Assembly: GCF_000176135.1 (NCBI RefSeq)
Contig: NZ_ACZN01000015.1
Span: forward strand, 124,001-188,000
Reading direction: 5' to 3'
Length of the DNA stretch: 64,000 nucleotides
Source of the DNA: Vibrio coralliilyticus ATCC BAA-450
GTDB taxonomy: Bacteria > Pseudomonadota > Gammaproteobacteria > Enterobacterales > Vibrionaceae
Each line of letters begins with the position of its first letter. Within the stretch, counting starts at the first letter, position 1. Both the position numbers and the translations under genes were made by a program. Under the pieces are notes generated by a model, which searched no databases, was not told the DNA's origin, and worked only from the letters and a program-made list of their open reading frames with translations. Shown one piece after another: positions 1 through 8,482 of this stretch.

Positions 1-1325
1 ATTCCACAGAAGCTTTGTACGCGCATCCAGACTGTTTTTACGGGCGGGATAAAATACTGCCCCACTATGTGGATGATGGCTCCTTACTAACCAAGTTTTT
101 TCCTAAACGGCATGTGCCGATCTTCAGTTCTCGAGAGAATGAAAACCATCTGATCACCTTCGCTGAGTTTTTCGCCATGTACATCTTGGTGTGGTCACCG
201 ACACTTTGGCCGTGCCTCAATCTGACACGTTTGCTCGACGAAGCATTCACTCACAATGGCAAAACACTGTCGCCTAAATGGCAGCAGCAATGGCGTGAAG
301 AAAAGCACATACTGGAAGATTTCATTCAGGGCTTACCTCAGGTCCATAGGCTGTTTGCCCACGTGCCGACTTACATGATTTTTGATGATCATGATGTCAC
401 AGATGACTGGAATCTGACGGTGGGATGGGAAAAAGCGGCGTACAGCAACCCGTTCTCTAACCGGATTATTGGTAATGGGTTAATCGCTTACTGGTTATGC
501 CAAGGCTGGGGGAATGAGCCAGATAACTTCAATCATGAGTTTTTGTCTGTCGCTCTCAACTATTTAAAAAGCCCCACAGAACAACACCAAGACGACTTCA
601 TTCGTTATCTTTACAGCTTCGAAAGGTGGCACTTTACTATCCACACCTCCCCTAAGGTCGTGGTGTTGGATACCCGAACTCGAAGATGGCGCTCAGAATC
701 TCGAATGAACAAACCATCTGGCCTGATGGATTGGGAAGCTCTGATCGAGTTTCAACAAGAGCTGATGCATCAGGACAAGGTGATCGTTGTTTCTGCAGCG
801 CCTATGTTCGGTGTGAAATTCATTGAAGCGCTGCAAAAAGGCATGACGACCCTCGGTCAGCCACTAGTGATAGACGCAGAGAACTGGATGGCACATCCAG
901 GAAGCGCTAATACGCTACTGAGTATTTTCACCCACACCAAAACACCAACCAACTTTGTTATCTTGTCCGGCGACGTGCACTACTCTTTCGCTTACGACAT
1001 TAAGCTGCGCTTTCGACGCTCCAGTCCTAACATTTACCAAATCACTTCCAGTGGATTTAAAAACCAGTTCCCTGAGCCGCTATTGGCGGTGTGTGATCAT
1101 ATGGACAGGCTACTCTACTCACCTCGCTCGCTACTGAACTTTCTGACCAAGCGAAAGAGATTAAAAATCAAAAAGCGCGATCCTAATACCGAGGGCGTTC
1201 GCCGTTTGGTCAACACCAGCGCCATTGGTGAGCTGAAACTTGACGACCACGGAAAGCCTCTGCGCATTTCAATATTGACGGGTGACGGCAAGGAAATTGA
1301 TTTCCCACCGATAAAAGAAAAGTAA
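1..1325 (+). CDS. PhoD-like metallophosphatase (5'-truncated by window edge)
   Basis: The reading frame is open to the left edge, so this is the C-terminal part of a larger protein; a TTG at 15 is only the first possible start inside the window. Counted from that TTG, the metal-binding signature DDHD lies at residues 124-127 followed by VTDDWN, and GDVHYS lies near 319-324. Both are typical of the PhoD/alkaline phosphatase D-like calcineurin-fold family, which hydrolyses phosphate mono- or diesters. The visible part has no secretion signal, because the N-terminus is missing. The C-terminal 100 residues are basic and look divergent. The substrate cannot be told from the sequence. The next gene starts 78 bases downstream and no clear terminator separates them. 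Confidence 0.8.
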   Translation, partial: STEALYAHPDCFYGRDKILPHYVDDGSLLTKFFPKRHVPIFSSRENENHLITFAEFFAMYILVWSPTLWPCLNLTRLLDEAFTHNGKTLSPKWQQQWREEKHILEDFIQGLPQVHRLFAHVPTYMIFDDHDVTDDWNLTVGWEKAAYSNPFSNRIIGNGLIAYWLCQGWGNEPDNFNHEFLSVALNYLKSPTEQHQDDFIRYLYSFERWHFTIHTSPKVVVLDTRTRRWRSESRMNKPSGLMDWEALIEFQQELMHQDKVIVVSAAPMFGVKFIEALQKGMTTLGQPLVIDAENWMAHPGSANTLLSIFTHTKTPTNFVILSGDVHYSFAYDIKLRFRRSSPNIYQITSSGFKNQFPEPLLAVCDHMDRLLYSPRSLLNFLTKRKRLKIKKRDPNTEGVRRLVNTSAIGELKLDDHGKPLRISILTGDGKEIDFPPIKEK

Positions 1326-1403
1326 TCTTTTTGTAAAGACACTTGTGCTCGCCTCATATAATCACTATCTATAGAAATAGGAACAAATTTTGAGGCGCAT
1401 CAC

Positions 1404-1859
1404 ATGTTGAATTCAATCACGACCCTATTTAAACAACTCATCGATGGTCAGGATCTAGGAAACCACGCAGGTACCGATCCAAATCTCGCTATCGCTTGTT
1501 TACTGTGCGAAGTCGCGGGGGCGGATCATCAAATCAATCAGACAGAGACCGAAGCCAAACTTCAACTTTTGACAAGATTGCTGGATCTAAGCAACGAAGA
1601 AGCCATAGCGCTACTCGACCGTGCAGAAGTAAAAAGTAAAGAATCTGCCTCCCTTTATGAGTTTACATCTCAGTTGAGAGAACTCAGTCAAGAAACCCGC
1701 TTCGATTTGATCAAAGCGATGTGGGAAGTTGCCCATGCCGACGGCGAGATTGACCCACTGGAAGATGCCGTCATTCGCAAAACCGCAGAACTATTGTATG
1801 TCGATCATAGTGAATTTATTCGCGCCAAATTACAGATAGTTGAAGGTAATAGTGAGTAA
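1404..1859 (+). CDS. TerB-like (tellurite resistance/DUF533-type) protein
   Basis: A 151-residue, all-helical acidic protein. Two copies of the TerB acidic signature are visible: EVAGADHQI around residues 36-44, and EVAHADGEIDPLEDAVI near 112-128. In TerB-fold proteins these residues sit on a metal-binding helical bundle. There is no signal peptide, so it should be cytoplasmic. GAGG lies about 8 bases before the ATG. It stands alone rather than in a ter operon, so a tellurite role should not be assumed; many single TerB proteins have no known function. The 244 bases after it hold only the terminator of the convergent exonuclease gene and nothing else I can recognise. Confidence 0.8.
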   Translation: MLNSITTLFKQLIDGQDLGNHAGTDPNLAIACLLCEVAGADHQINQTETEAKLQLLTRLLDLSNEEAIALLDRAEVKSKESASLYEFTSQLRELSQETRFDLIKAMWEVAHADGEIDPLEDAVIRKTAELLYVDHSEFIRAKLQIVEGNSE

Positions 1860-2067
1860 TTTTCTTTTCATAGGTTGAATTTATTTGCTATCCAGTTCTA
1901 CCTGTAAAACGAAAAAGGATACGTTGACTGCCACCTTTAGTTTAATGAGCCGAATCCAATAGGCTTTACTCCATACTCTCTAGGACATTGCCGCTCCAGC
2001 ATTACACCGAGCTTAGTCATAAAACTTCGATGATATACGCTGCTATCAGAAAGGCTCTAAAATCAAA

Positions 2068-2089
2068 AAAGGGAGCCTAGGCTCCCTTT
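2068..2089 (-). terminator. Rho-independent terminator of the exonuclease gene
   Basis: A perfect stem AAAGGGAGCC / GGCTCCCTTT with a two-base loop, preceded on the + strand by an A-run that becomes a U-tract on the minus-strand transcript. It lies 15 bases after the exonuclease stop codon. The short T-run on the other side could also let it stop + strand transcripts. Confidence 0.85.
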
Positions 2090-2103
2090 ACATCTCTCTT
2101 TTA

Positions 2104-2634
2104 TCACAGCATCGTCAATGCTAATTTGGCGAGGTTGTACGCGTCAACGTACCCAGAATGCTGCCGCCCTTCCCACTCAATATTTTGCGCTTCCTGAGCG
2201 GCTTTGTGACCAATGCGTTTATCTTTGAGGCGGTGTTGAACGCGATACAAAGTGGCTAAGTTGATGAATTCTTTAAACGGCATCTCAATGCCTTTGTCTT
2301 GGCATTCTTGCGCCAAAATACGATCATCACGACCCCACGACGCATAAATCTTATTCGCGCCGCCAAAGTTCTTGATCATCGACTTCAATACTTCTTCAAG
2401 CGGGCGGCCCTGCTTTTCAATTTTGCGTGGCGTAATTCCGGTGAGCTGCGAACAAAACAGGGACACTTCATCCTGTTCGGGTTTGACATAGTACTGAGCA
2501 CGCTTAACGATCTCGCCTTTCACAAGATCGATTTCTGCCAGCCCGACTTCGATGATTTCACCCGTAGTACCGACACCGTTTTCATTCCAACAGCACATTT
2601 CCAGATCGAAACAAACTATACGGTTATGGTTCAT
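2104..2634 (-). CDS. DEDDh 3'-5' exonuclease
   Basis: A 176-residue protein of the DnaQ/RNase T-like exonuclease fold. Exo I is FDLEM (Asp10, Glu12). The Exo II region holds the WGRDD stretch. Exo III is HSGYVDAYN with His159 and Asp164, which makes it a DEDDh enzyme. The family trims DNA or RNA from the 3' end using two metal ions. It is close to the KapD/ERI-1-like stand-alone exonucleases in size, with no polymerase or other domain attached. The substrate is not shown by the context, since it stands alone and points away from the Hsp70 operon. Start chosen at the first ATG, which leaves the whole Exo I motif in place. Confidence 0.85.
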   Translation of the reverse strand: MNHNRIVCFDLEMCCWNENGVGTTGEIIEVGLAEIDLVKGEIVKRAQYYVKPEQDEVSLFCSQLTGITPRKIEKQGRPLEEVLKSMIKNFGGANKIYASWGRDDRILAQECQDKGIEMPFKEFINLATLYRVQHRLKDKRIGHKAAQEAQNIEWEGRQHSGYVDAYNLAKLALTML

Positions 2635-2845
2635 TGCTCGCCTATGTTTAGTATTCTGATAAAGCGCCGAATTCTACCTCAGTTGAGGTCAAAACTCGAA
2701 TGCCACCGATTTGATTGAGCAGATCTTCTGCAATCTTCTGTCGAACTGCCCAGTCATTTTGGTCAACTTACCTATAGTGTGACTAAAAATGACTAAAAAC
2801 AAATCAATCAGGCCTGTTACCGCCTCTTTTCTGAAGGCCTGTAGA

Positions 2846-2874
2846 CTTGAATGTGATAATATTTGCCCCAATTT
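2846..2874 (+). promoter_or_regulatory. Sigma-32 (RpoH) type heat-shock promoter
   Basis: CTTGAAT, a 13-base spacer, then CCCCAATTT. This closely matches the RpoH consensus (CTTGAAA - about 13 - CCCCATNT). It lies about 70 bases before the DUF2760 start and points at the DUF2760-Hsp70-Hsp70 operon. The rest of the 309-base gap between the exonuclease gene and this operon holds nothing else I recognise. Confidence 0.75.
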
Positions 2875-2943
2875 AACCCAATAATTACGACAATAGCAGT
2901 CAAAGTGTGACTCCTATTTCTTCCATCAATTAAGAGAAATGTC

Positions 2944-3576
2944 ATGACGTTCGATTTACAAATGATCCCTCAAACGTTCGATATGCTGCACGCTGGCCTG
3001 ACGGCTTCAAGCGTCCTTTTACTTCTGATTGCGGTTTCGCGCAAATCTAAAGTCGTCGAAAAAGTGGTTGAGAAACCAGTTGAGAAAATCGTCGAAGTTG
3101 AAAAGCCTGTCGAAAAGATCGTTGAAGTAGAAAAAGTGGTCGAAGTTGAAAAAGTGATTGAGAAAGTCGTGGAAGTGGAATCAAAACTTGCTACAGCTTC
3201 TACCGACTCTGCCATGCAACTACTATCTATCATGCAGCAAGAAGCTCGCCTGATTGACTTCCTGAAAGAAGACCTGACATCGTTCTCAGACGAAGATGTC
3301 GGCGCTGCGGCGCGTGTTATTCACACTGGCGGCCAGAAAGTACTGAACGACTACGTGACGCTTGAACACATCCGTAATGAAGATGAAGAAACGCGCGTTA
3401 CTATTGAAGAAGGTTTTAACCCACAAGAGGTTCGCTTAACGGGTAACGTGACTGGCAGTGCACCATTCAGCGGCACTCTGGTTCATAAAGGCTGGAAAGC
3501 ACGCGAAATGAACCTTCCAAAACTGGCTGAAAACTACGATGCTTCTGTCATTGCTCCTGCTGAGGTTGAGCTGTAA
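2944..3576 (+). CDS. DUF2760 protein, membrane-anchored VEK-repeat
   Basis: A 210-residue protein. Residues about 12-32 form one hydrophobic segment (the GLTASSVLLLLIAVS region), followed by a charged stretch from about 36 to 80 made of degenerate VEK(V/P/I)VEK repeats, likely an extended helix or coiled coil. The C-terminal 120 residues are the DUF2760 region, known mainly next to Hsp70-family genes. Its stop codon overlaps the start of the first Hsp70 gene by one base (TAATG), implying translational coupling. I infer a membrane-tethered partner or adaptor for the two Hsp70s; no biochemical role is known to me. The sigma-32-like promoter upstream suggests heat induction. Confidence 0.8.
   Translation: MTFDLQMIPQTFDMLHAGLTASSVLLLLIAVSRKSKVVEKVVEKPVEKIVEVEKPVEKIVEVEKVVEVEKVIEKVVEVESKLATASTDSAMQLLSIMQQEARLIDFLKEDLTSFSDEDVGAAARVIHTGGQKVLNDYVTLEHIRNEDEETRVTIEEGFNPQEVRLTGNVTGSAPFSGTLVHKGWKAREMNLPKLAENYDASVIAPAEVEL
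3061..3190 (+). repeat. In-frame degenerate VEK-repeat tract
   Basis: A run of near-repeats of a GTTGAAAAA-type unit encoding VEKVVEK, VEKPVEK and VEKIVEV within the DUF2760 gene. The copies differ at third positions, so the tract is kept at protein level rather than being a recent DNA-level expansion. Repeat number could vary between strains. Confidence 0.8.
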
Positions 3577-5495
3577 TGGAAAACCTGAACACCATGCAGG
3601 CTGAAACGCCAAAGTTTAGCGTTGGTATCGACTTAGGTACCACTCACTGCGTACTGTCTTATGTGGATACATCGAGCGAAGACGCGCGTGTTGAAGTCAT
3701 GTCGATTTCTCAGCTGACCGCACCGGGCACCGTAGAAACTCGCAATCAGCTGGGCTCGTTCCTGTATCAACCACACGAGCACGAGATGACCCCTTCAGCT
3801 CGTGTATTGCCTTGGTCCTCTGAGCCTAAAGCTCTAGTGGGTGCAATCGCTCGTAACCTTGGTTCAAAAACGCCGATTCGCCTTGTAGCAAGTGCAAAAT
3901 CTTGGCTTTGTCACGCTGGTGTCAACCGACGTGATGCGTTCCTTCCTGCTGGTAGTCCAGAAGAAGTAGAGAAAGTATCTCCGCTTCGCGCAACGGAGCT
4001 GTACCTTGAGCATCTCAAAGATGCATGGAACCACACTCATCCTAGCGACCCGCTTTCAGAGCAAGATGTGACGATTACCGTACCGGCGTCTTTTGATCCC
4101 GCGGCTCGTGATTTAACGGCTGAAGCAGCACGCAATGTTGGCTTAACTCACCTGACGCTGTTAGAAGAACCTCAGGCGGCTCTATATAACTGGATCGACA
4201 ACAGCAATGACAAATGGCGTGATGAAGTCGAAGTTGGCGACATCGTGCTGGTTGTGGATATCGGTGGTGGTACCACTGACCTTTCTCTGGTTGAAGTCAC
4301 CGAAGACGAAGGCAACTTGACGCTAAACCGTATCGCGGTAGGTGAACACATCCTACTCGGCGGTGACAACATGGACCTTGCCCTTGCGTACCGCTTGAAG
4401 ATGAAGCTAGCGCAAGATGGTAAAGAGCTACAACCATGGCAAGTTCAAGCGATGACGCACGCCTGTCGTGACGCGAAAGAAGCACTATTGAACGACAGCG
4501 AACTTCAGTCAGTGCCAATCGTAGTACCAAGTCGCGGCTCTAAACTGCTTGGCGCCACCTTGAAGACGGAACTGACGCAAGAAGAAGTTCAGCAAACACT
4601 AGTGGACGGTTTCTTCCCGAAAGTTGCCGTTACTGAGCATCCAGTTCAGCGTAATCGCGGCGCCCTGACTCAAATGGGTCTTCCGTATGCGCAAGATGCA
4701 GGGATTACACGACACATCGCGGCTTTCCTTTCAAAGCAGGCTAATGCTCAAGGTGGAGAAAGCGCTTCAACCGAGTTCAATCCATTTGCTGGAATGCCAG
4801 GTATGGGCGGCGCTGAAGCACCTTCAGCCGACTTTATCAAACCAACGGCCATTTTGTTCAACGGTGGCGTTTTAAAATCAGACCTGCTGGCTAATCGCCT
4901 AGAAGAAACCATCAACGAGTGGTTGATCGACGCTGATGCTGAGATGGCTCAACGTTTAACTGGCGTGGATTTGGATCTGGCGGTTGCAAGTGGCGCTTCT
5001 TACTATGGCTCCGTGCGTCGCGGCCAAGGTGTGCGAATTCGCGGCGGTATTGCATCGAGCTACTATGTGGGCATCGAGAGTGCTATGCCAGCGATTCCGG
5101 GCATGGCTCCACCAATGGAAGCTCTGTGTGTGGCACCATTTGGTATGGAAGAAGGCTCTGCGGTTGAAGTACCAAGTCAGGAATTTGGTCTCATCATCGG
5201 CCAGCCTGTGAACTTCCAGTTCTTTGGCTCGACGGTTCGCCGTGAAGACGAAGCAGGTACACACCTTGACCACTGGGGCCCTGATGAGTTGGAAGAGCTA
5301 CCAGAGATTCAAGTTACTCTACCTGTCTCTGAAGGTCGTCGTGAAGGTGAAGTGGTGCCAGTTACCCTAGCTTCTCGCGTGACAGAGCTTGGTACGCTTT
5401 ACTTAGAAGCGATTGCCGCAGATAACGGTCAAAAATGGCATGTTGAGTTTGATGTACGCGAAGACGCGAAAAGCGACTCAAACGAAGAAGAATAA
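3576..5495 (+). CDS. Hsp70-family protein (first of tandem pair)
   Basis: A 639-residue Hsp70-fold ATPase. Phosphate-1 motif GIDLGTTH at residues 17-24; phosphate-2 motif DIGGGTTDLS from Asp228. The nucleotide-binding domain carries a Gly/Met/Pro-rich insert (FAGMPGMGG) around residue 410, and a beta-rich substrate-binding-like domain follows, ending in an acidic DSNEEE tail without the DnaK EEVD-type lid ending. It is not DnaK: it lacks the DnaK lid and has no dnaJ or grpE beside it. HscA and HscC are the other known specialised families, and this differs from them by the DUF2760 neighbour. Overlap with the upstream stop indicates coupled translation. Client and co-chaperone unknown. Confidence 0.9.
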   Translation: MENLNTMQAETPKFSVGIDLGTTHCVLSYVDTSSEDARVEVMSISQLTAPGTVETRNQLGSFLYQPHEHEMTPSARVLPWSSEPKALVGAIARNLGSKTPIRLVASAKSWLCHAGVNRRDAFLPAGSPEEVEKVSPLRATELYLEHLKDAWNHTHPSDPLSEQDVTITVPASFDPAARDLTAEAARNVGLTHLTLLEEPQAALYNWIDNSNDKWRDEVEVGDIVLVVDIGGGTTDLSLVEVTEDEGNLTLNRIAVGEHILLGGDNMDLALAYRLKMKLAQDGKELQPWQVQAMTHACRDAKEALLNDSELQSVPIVVPSRGSKLLGATLKTELTQEEVQQTLVDGFFPKVAVTEHPVQRNRGALTQMGLPYAQDAGITRHIAAFLSKQANAQGGESASTEFNPFAGMPGMGGAEAPSADFIKPTAILFNGGVLKSDLLANRLEETINEWLIDADAEMAQRLTGVDLDLAVASGASYYGSVRRGQGVRIRGGIASSYYVGIESAMPAIPGMAPPMEALCVAPFGMEEGSAVEVPSQEFGLIIGQPVNFQFFGSTVRREDEAGTHLDHWGPDELEELPEIQVTLPVSEGRREGEVVPVTLASRVTELGTLYLEAIAADNGQKWHVEFDVREDAKSDSNEEE

Positions 5496-5504
5496 ATAAA
5501 AATC

Positions 5505-5532
5505 AAACGGCATCCAATCGGGTGCCGTTTTT
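5505..5532 (+). terminator. Terminator/attenuator between the two Hsp70 genes
   Basis: Stem AAACGGCA / TGCCGTTT, extended by inner C-G pairs to about 11 pairs around a four-base loop, followed by TTTTT. It sits inside the 55-base gap between the two Hsp70 genes, 19 bases before the second start codon. No separate promoter for the second gene is evident, so it probably lowers read-through rather than ending the operon. Confidence 0.75.
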
Positions 5533-5550
5533 AAATACACGAAGGTTTGT

Positions 5551-8358
5551 ATGGCATCTCCTCGTTTTCTTGTTGGTATTGACCTTGGCACCACAAACAC
5601 TGTGGTTGCCTACTGTGAAATCACCGACAACCTTGAACAATCCGAAGTATCCCTATTTGATATCGACCAATTGATTGGTCCGGGTGAAGTGGTTCGTAAG
5701 CCACTGCTGCCCTCTTTCCGCTACCACCCAGCCGTTGGTCAAATCTCCCCTTCTGACCTGACACTTCCTTGGGAAAACGAATCCGTTTCTGGCGACATAA
5801 GTAATGTCATCGTTGGTGAATGGGCGCGTGAATTAGGCGCGAAAGTAGAAGGCCGACAAGTTTCCAGTGCCAAAAGCTGGCTCTCGCACCAAGCAGTAGA
5901 TCGTAGCTCAGATATCCTTCCATGGGCTGGTGCACAAGACGTCGACAAAGTCTCGCCTGTCATTGCCAGCGCAAGTTACCTCAACCACATTCGCCAAGCG
6001 TGGAACTATCGTCACCCAAGTAACAAGCTAGAAGATCAAGACGTCGTCGTAACTGTTCCTGCTTCGTTTGATGAGACCGCGCGTAAGCTCACTCTGGAAG
6101 CCGCTGAACTGGCGGGTTTGAAGAAAATCGTCTTACTCGAAGAGCCTCAAGCGGTGTGTTACGACTGGTATGCACGCCACCAGCAAACGGCTGCAGACGA
6201 GCTCAAAGAGTTGCCGCTAATTCTGGTCTGCGATGTCGGTGGCGGTACTACCGACTTAAGTTTGATAGAAGCGAAGTATCACAACGATGAGTTAGCATTG
6301 GATCGAATTGGTGTTGGCGAACACCTGATGCTTGGTGGTGACAACCTTGACTTAGCATTAGCACACCTCGCGGAAAGCCGCTTCAATCAAAGTAAGAAGC
6401 TCACCGCAGCAAGCCTAACTAAACTGATTCAACAAACTCGTAAAGCAAAAGAAGATTTGCTGTCAGTGAGCGCGCCTGACGAAGTAAAAATCACCATGCT
6501 GGGCAGTGGGTCTAAGCTACTTGGCGGGACAAAGAGTATTGGCCTCAGCAAGCAAGAAGTACATCAAATTGCTCTGGATGGTTTTTTCCCACTTTCTGAT
6601 TTCAGTGAAGTGCCAGACAAACGCCGCAGTGCGATGGTCGAGTTTGGATTACCGTATGTTGCAGATCCAGCGGTCAGTAAGCACGTAGCAGAGTTTCTTA
6701 ATCAGCATCAACAAGTCTCTTATTCCGCACTGGGACAGGAAGACACATCAACGCCTGCCGTTCCGGTCGGCCTGCTACTAAACGGTGGTGTATTTAATAG
6801 CGAGCTGGTTACCGAGCGAGTCACAACCCTACTTGGCAACTGGCGCGACGCTCCCGTGACAGTACTCGATAACCCACACCCTGATTGGTCAGTCGCTCTT
6901 GGTGCCGTCGCATTTGGTAAGGCTCGCCGTGGCGCTCAGCTCAAGATTGGTGGCGGTGCCGCACGTTCTTACTTCCTGCATTTACAGGAAAAAAATAAGA
7001 TGGGCAAAGCACTTTGCCTTCTGGCGAAAGGCACGGACGAAGGGCATGAGATTCGCTTAAGTGGACGTCGATTCTCCTTAACACTGGGTGAGCCAGTTCG
7101 CTTTAACCTGCTGACGTCAACCCACGACACTCTGACTCACAACACCGAAATTCAAAACGGTGTGATGGTCGAAGTGGACCCAGATATCTTCTCGCCTCTT
7201 CCTCCCTATATTTCAACTCTGGAAAGTGAAGGGACTGATCTTCAAGCTAACCAGAAAGAACGTGTTGAAGTACAACTGGCCTGCCAGCTAACTGAAGTTG
7301 GCACGCTAAAAATGGAATGTGTCAGCGTTGAAAATGACAACAAACGCTGGGAGCTGGAATTCGAAGTTCGCAATCAAAAAGCGGACGAAACAGAGCAAGA
7401 GCAACTGCACCCACGCCTGACAGAATCTAAAGAGCTCATCTCTCGCCTCTACAGCGGCAACAAGAAAAGCGCCGACGCAAAAGAAATCAAGACACTTGCA
7501 AAAGACTTAGAAAGAAAGTTAGGTAAACGAGACGACTGGGATTTCACGACCTTACGTCACCTGTTCGATGCTTTTGCACAAGGCCGTAAACGCCGTCGCC
7601 GCTCAGAAGCTCATGAGAAAAACTGGCTTCGCTTGGCAGGGTTCTCACTGCGACCTGGCTTTGGCGATACCACCGACTCTTGGCGAATCGAACAAGTGTG
7701 GGGCCTTTACCAACAAGGAATTCAGTTCAAAAACCACCAAGGCTGGACAGACTGGTGGGTGTTCTGGCGTCGCATCGCGGGCGGGTTAAGTCAGGAGCAA
7801 CAAGAAACACTGTTGGCTGATATTGCCAAATACTTACACCCCGGTGCGATGAAGAATCCTCAGTCAGCCAAAGCGGCACAAGATATGGGTTACGAGTCGA
7901 TGGTTAGACTTTCTGCATCACTTGAGCATCTTGAAGTGGAAGATAAGGTGCTGTTAGCCAGCTGGTTCTTAAGCAAAGCCATCAACCACAATCAATTTGA
8001 ACAAGCTCATTGGTGGGCGTTGGGCCGCCTAGCGTCACGCACACCTTTGTACGGTAGCCAGCATAGTGTGATTCCTCGTGAACAAGCTGAACAGTGGCTG
8101 CCTAAATTGCTCGAACAAAACTGGCTCAAGGAGCCGATGATTGCGTTTGCCGCCGTGATGATTTGCCGTAAGACAGGTGACCGTTTGTTCGATATCTCTG
8201 ATGACTACCGCGAACAAGTTCTAACTAAGCTGAAACAAAGCAAGGTTCCAGAATCTTGGGTCTCGCTGGTTGAAGACGTCAAAGAGCTATCCGAAAGCGA
8301 ATCGAAACGCGTCTTTGGTGATGCACTGCCAAGCGGTCTCACTCTCGTTCATAACTAA
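5551..8358 (+). CDS. Hsp70-family protein with long C-terminal extension (second of tandem pair)
   Basis: A 935-residue protein. GIDLGTTN at residues 9-16 and CDVGGGTTDLS with Asp228 mark the ATPase domain; these positions match the first Hsp70 closely, so the pair probably arose by duplication. After the beta-rich region (ending near residue 610) comes a basic segment (QGRKRRRRSEAH near 680) and a Trp-rich helical extension of about 250 residues (GWTDWWVFWRR, HWWALGRL) not found in DnaK. A Trp-rich extension of this kind is seen in a class of uncharacterised proteobacterial Hsp70s. I infer a specialised chaperone acting with the upstream partner and the DUF2760 anchor. Confidence 0.88.
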   Translation: MASPRFLVGIDLGTTNTVVAYCEITDNLEQSEVSLFDIDQLIGPGEVVRKPLLPSFRYHPAVGQISPSDLTLPWENESVSGDISNVIVGEWARELGAKVEGRQVSSAKSWLSHQAVDRSSDILPWAGAQDVDKVSPVIASASYLNHIRQAWNYRHPSNKLEDQDVVVTVPASFDETARKLTLEAAELAGLKKIVLLEEPQAVCYDWYARHQQTAADELKELPLILVCDVGGGTTDLSLIEAKYHNDELALDRIGVGEHLMLGGDNLDLALAHLAESRFNQSKKLTAASLTKLIQQTRKAKEDLLSVSAPDEVKITMLGSGSKLLGGTKSIGLSKQEVHQIALDGFFPLSDFSEVPDKRRSAMVEFGLPYVADPAVSKHVAEFLNQHQQVSYSALGQEDTSTPAVPVGLLLNGGVFNSELVTERVTTLLGNWRDAPVTVLDNPHPDWSVALGAVAFGKARRGAQLKIGGGAARSYFLHLQEKNKMGKALCLLAKGTDEGHEIRLSGRRFSLTLGEPVRFNLLTSTHDTLTHNTEIQNGVMVEVDPDIFSPLPPYISTLESEGTDLQANQKERVEVQLACQLTEVGTLKMECVSVENDNKRWELEFEVRNQKADETEQEQLHPRLTESKELISRLYSGNKKSADAKEIKTLAKDLERKLGKRDDWDFTTLRHLFDAFAQGRKRRRRSEAHEKNWLRLAGFSLRPGFGDTTDSWRIEQVWGLYQQGIQFKNHQGWTDWWVFWRRIAGGLSQEQQETLLADIAKYLHPGAMKNPQSAKAAQDMGYESMVRLSASLEHLEVEDKVLLASWFLSKAINHNQFEQAHWWALGRLASRTPLYGSQHSVIPREQAEQWLPKLLEQNWLKEPMIAFAAVMICRKTGDRLFDISDDYREQVLTKLKQSKVPESWVSLVEDVKELSESESKRVFGDALPSGLTLVHN

Positions 8359-8370
8359 AACGTTAGTACC

Positions 8371-8401
8371 AATCTGCCAGCCATTTGCTGGCAGATTTTT
8401 T
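8371..8401 (+). terminator. Terminator of the Hsp70 operon
   Basis: Perfect stem AATCTGCCAGC / GCTGGCAGATT, five-base loop, then a T-run. It begins 13 bases after the second Hsp70 stop codon. Confidence 0.9.
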
Positions 8402-8482
8402 AGATCCACAACTCGCTCTAATTATTGACCAATTATATGATATAAATGAACTTTAAGACCAAATACTTATAAATGTACATTT

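Noticed and set aside
2970..3233. Antisense open frame across the VEK-repeat tract
   Set aside because: It is low-complexity (Ser/Thr/Phe repeats) created by the repeat on the + strand, with no ribosome binding site.
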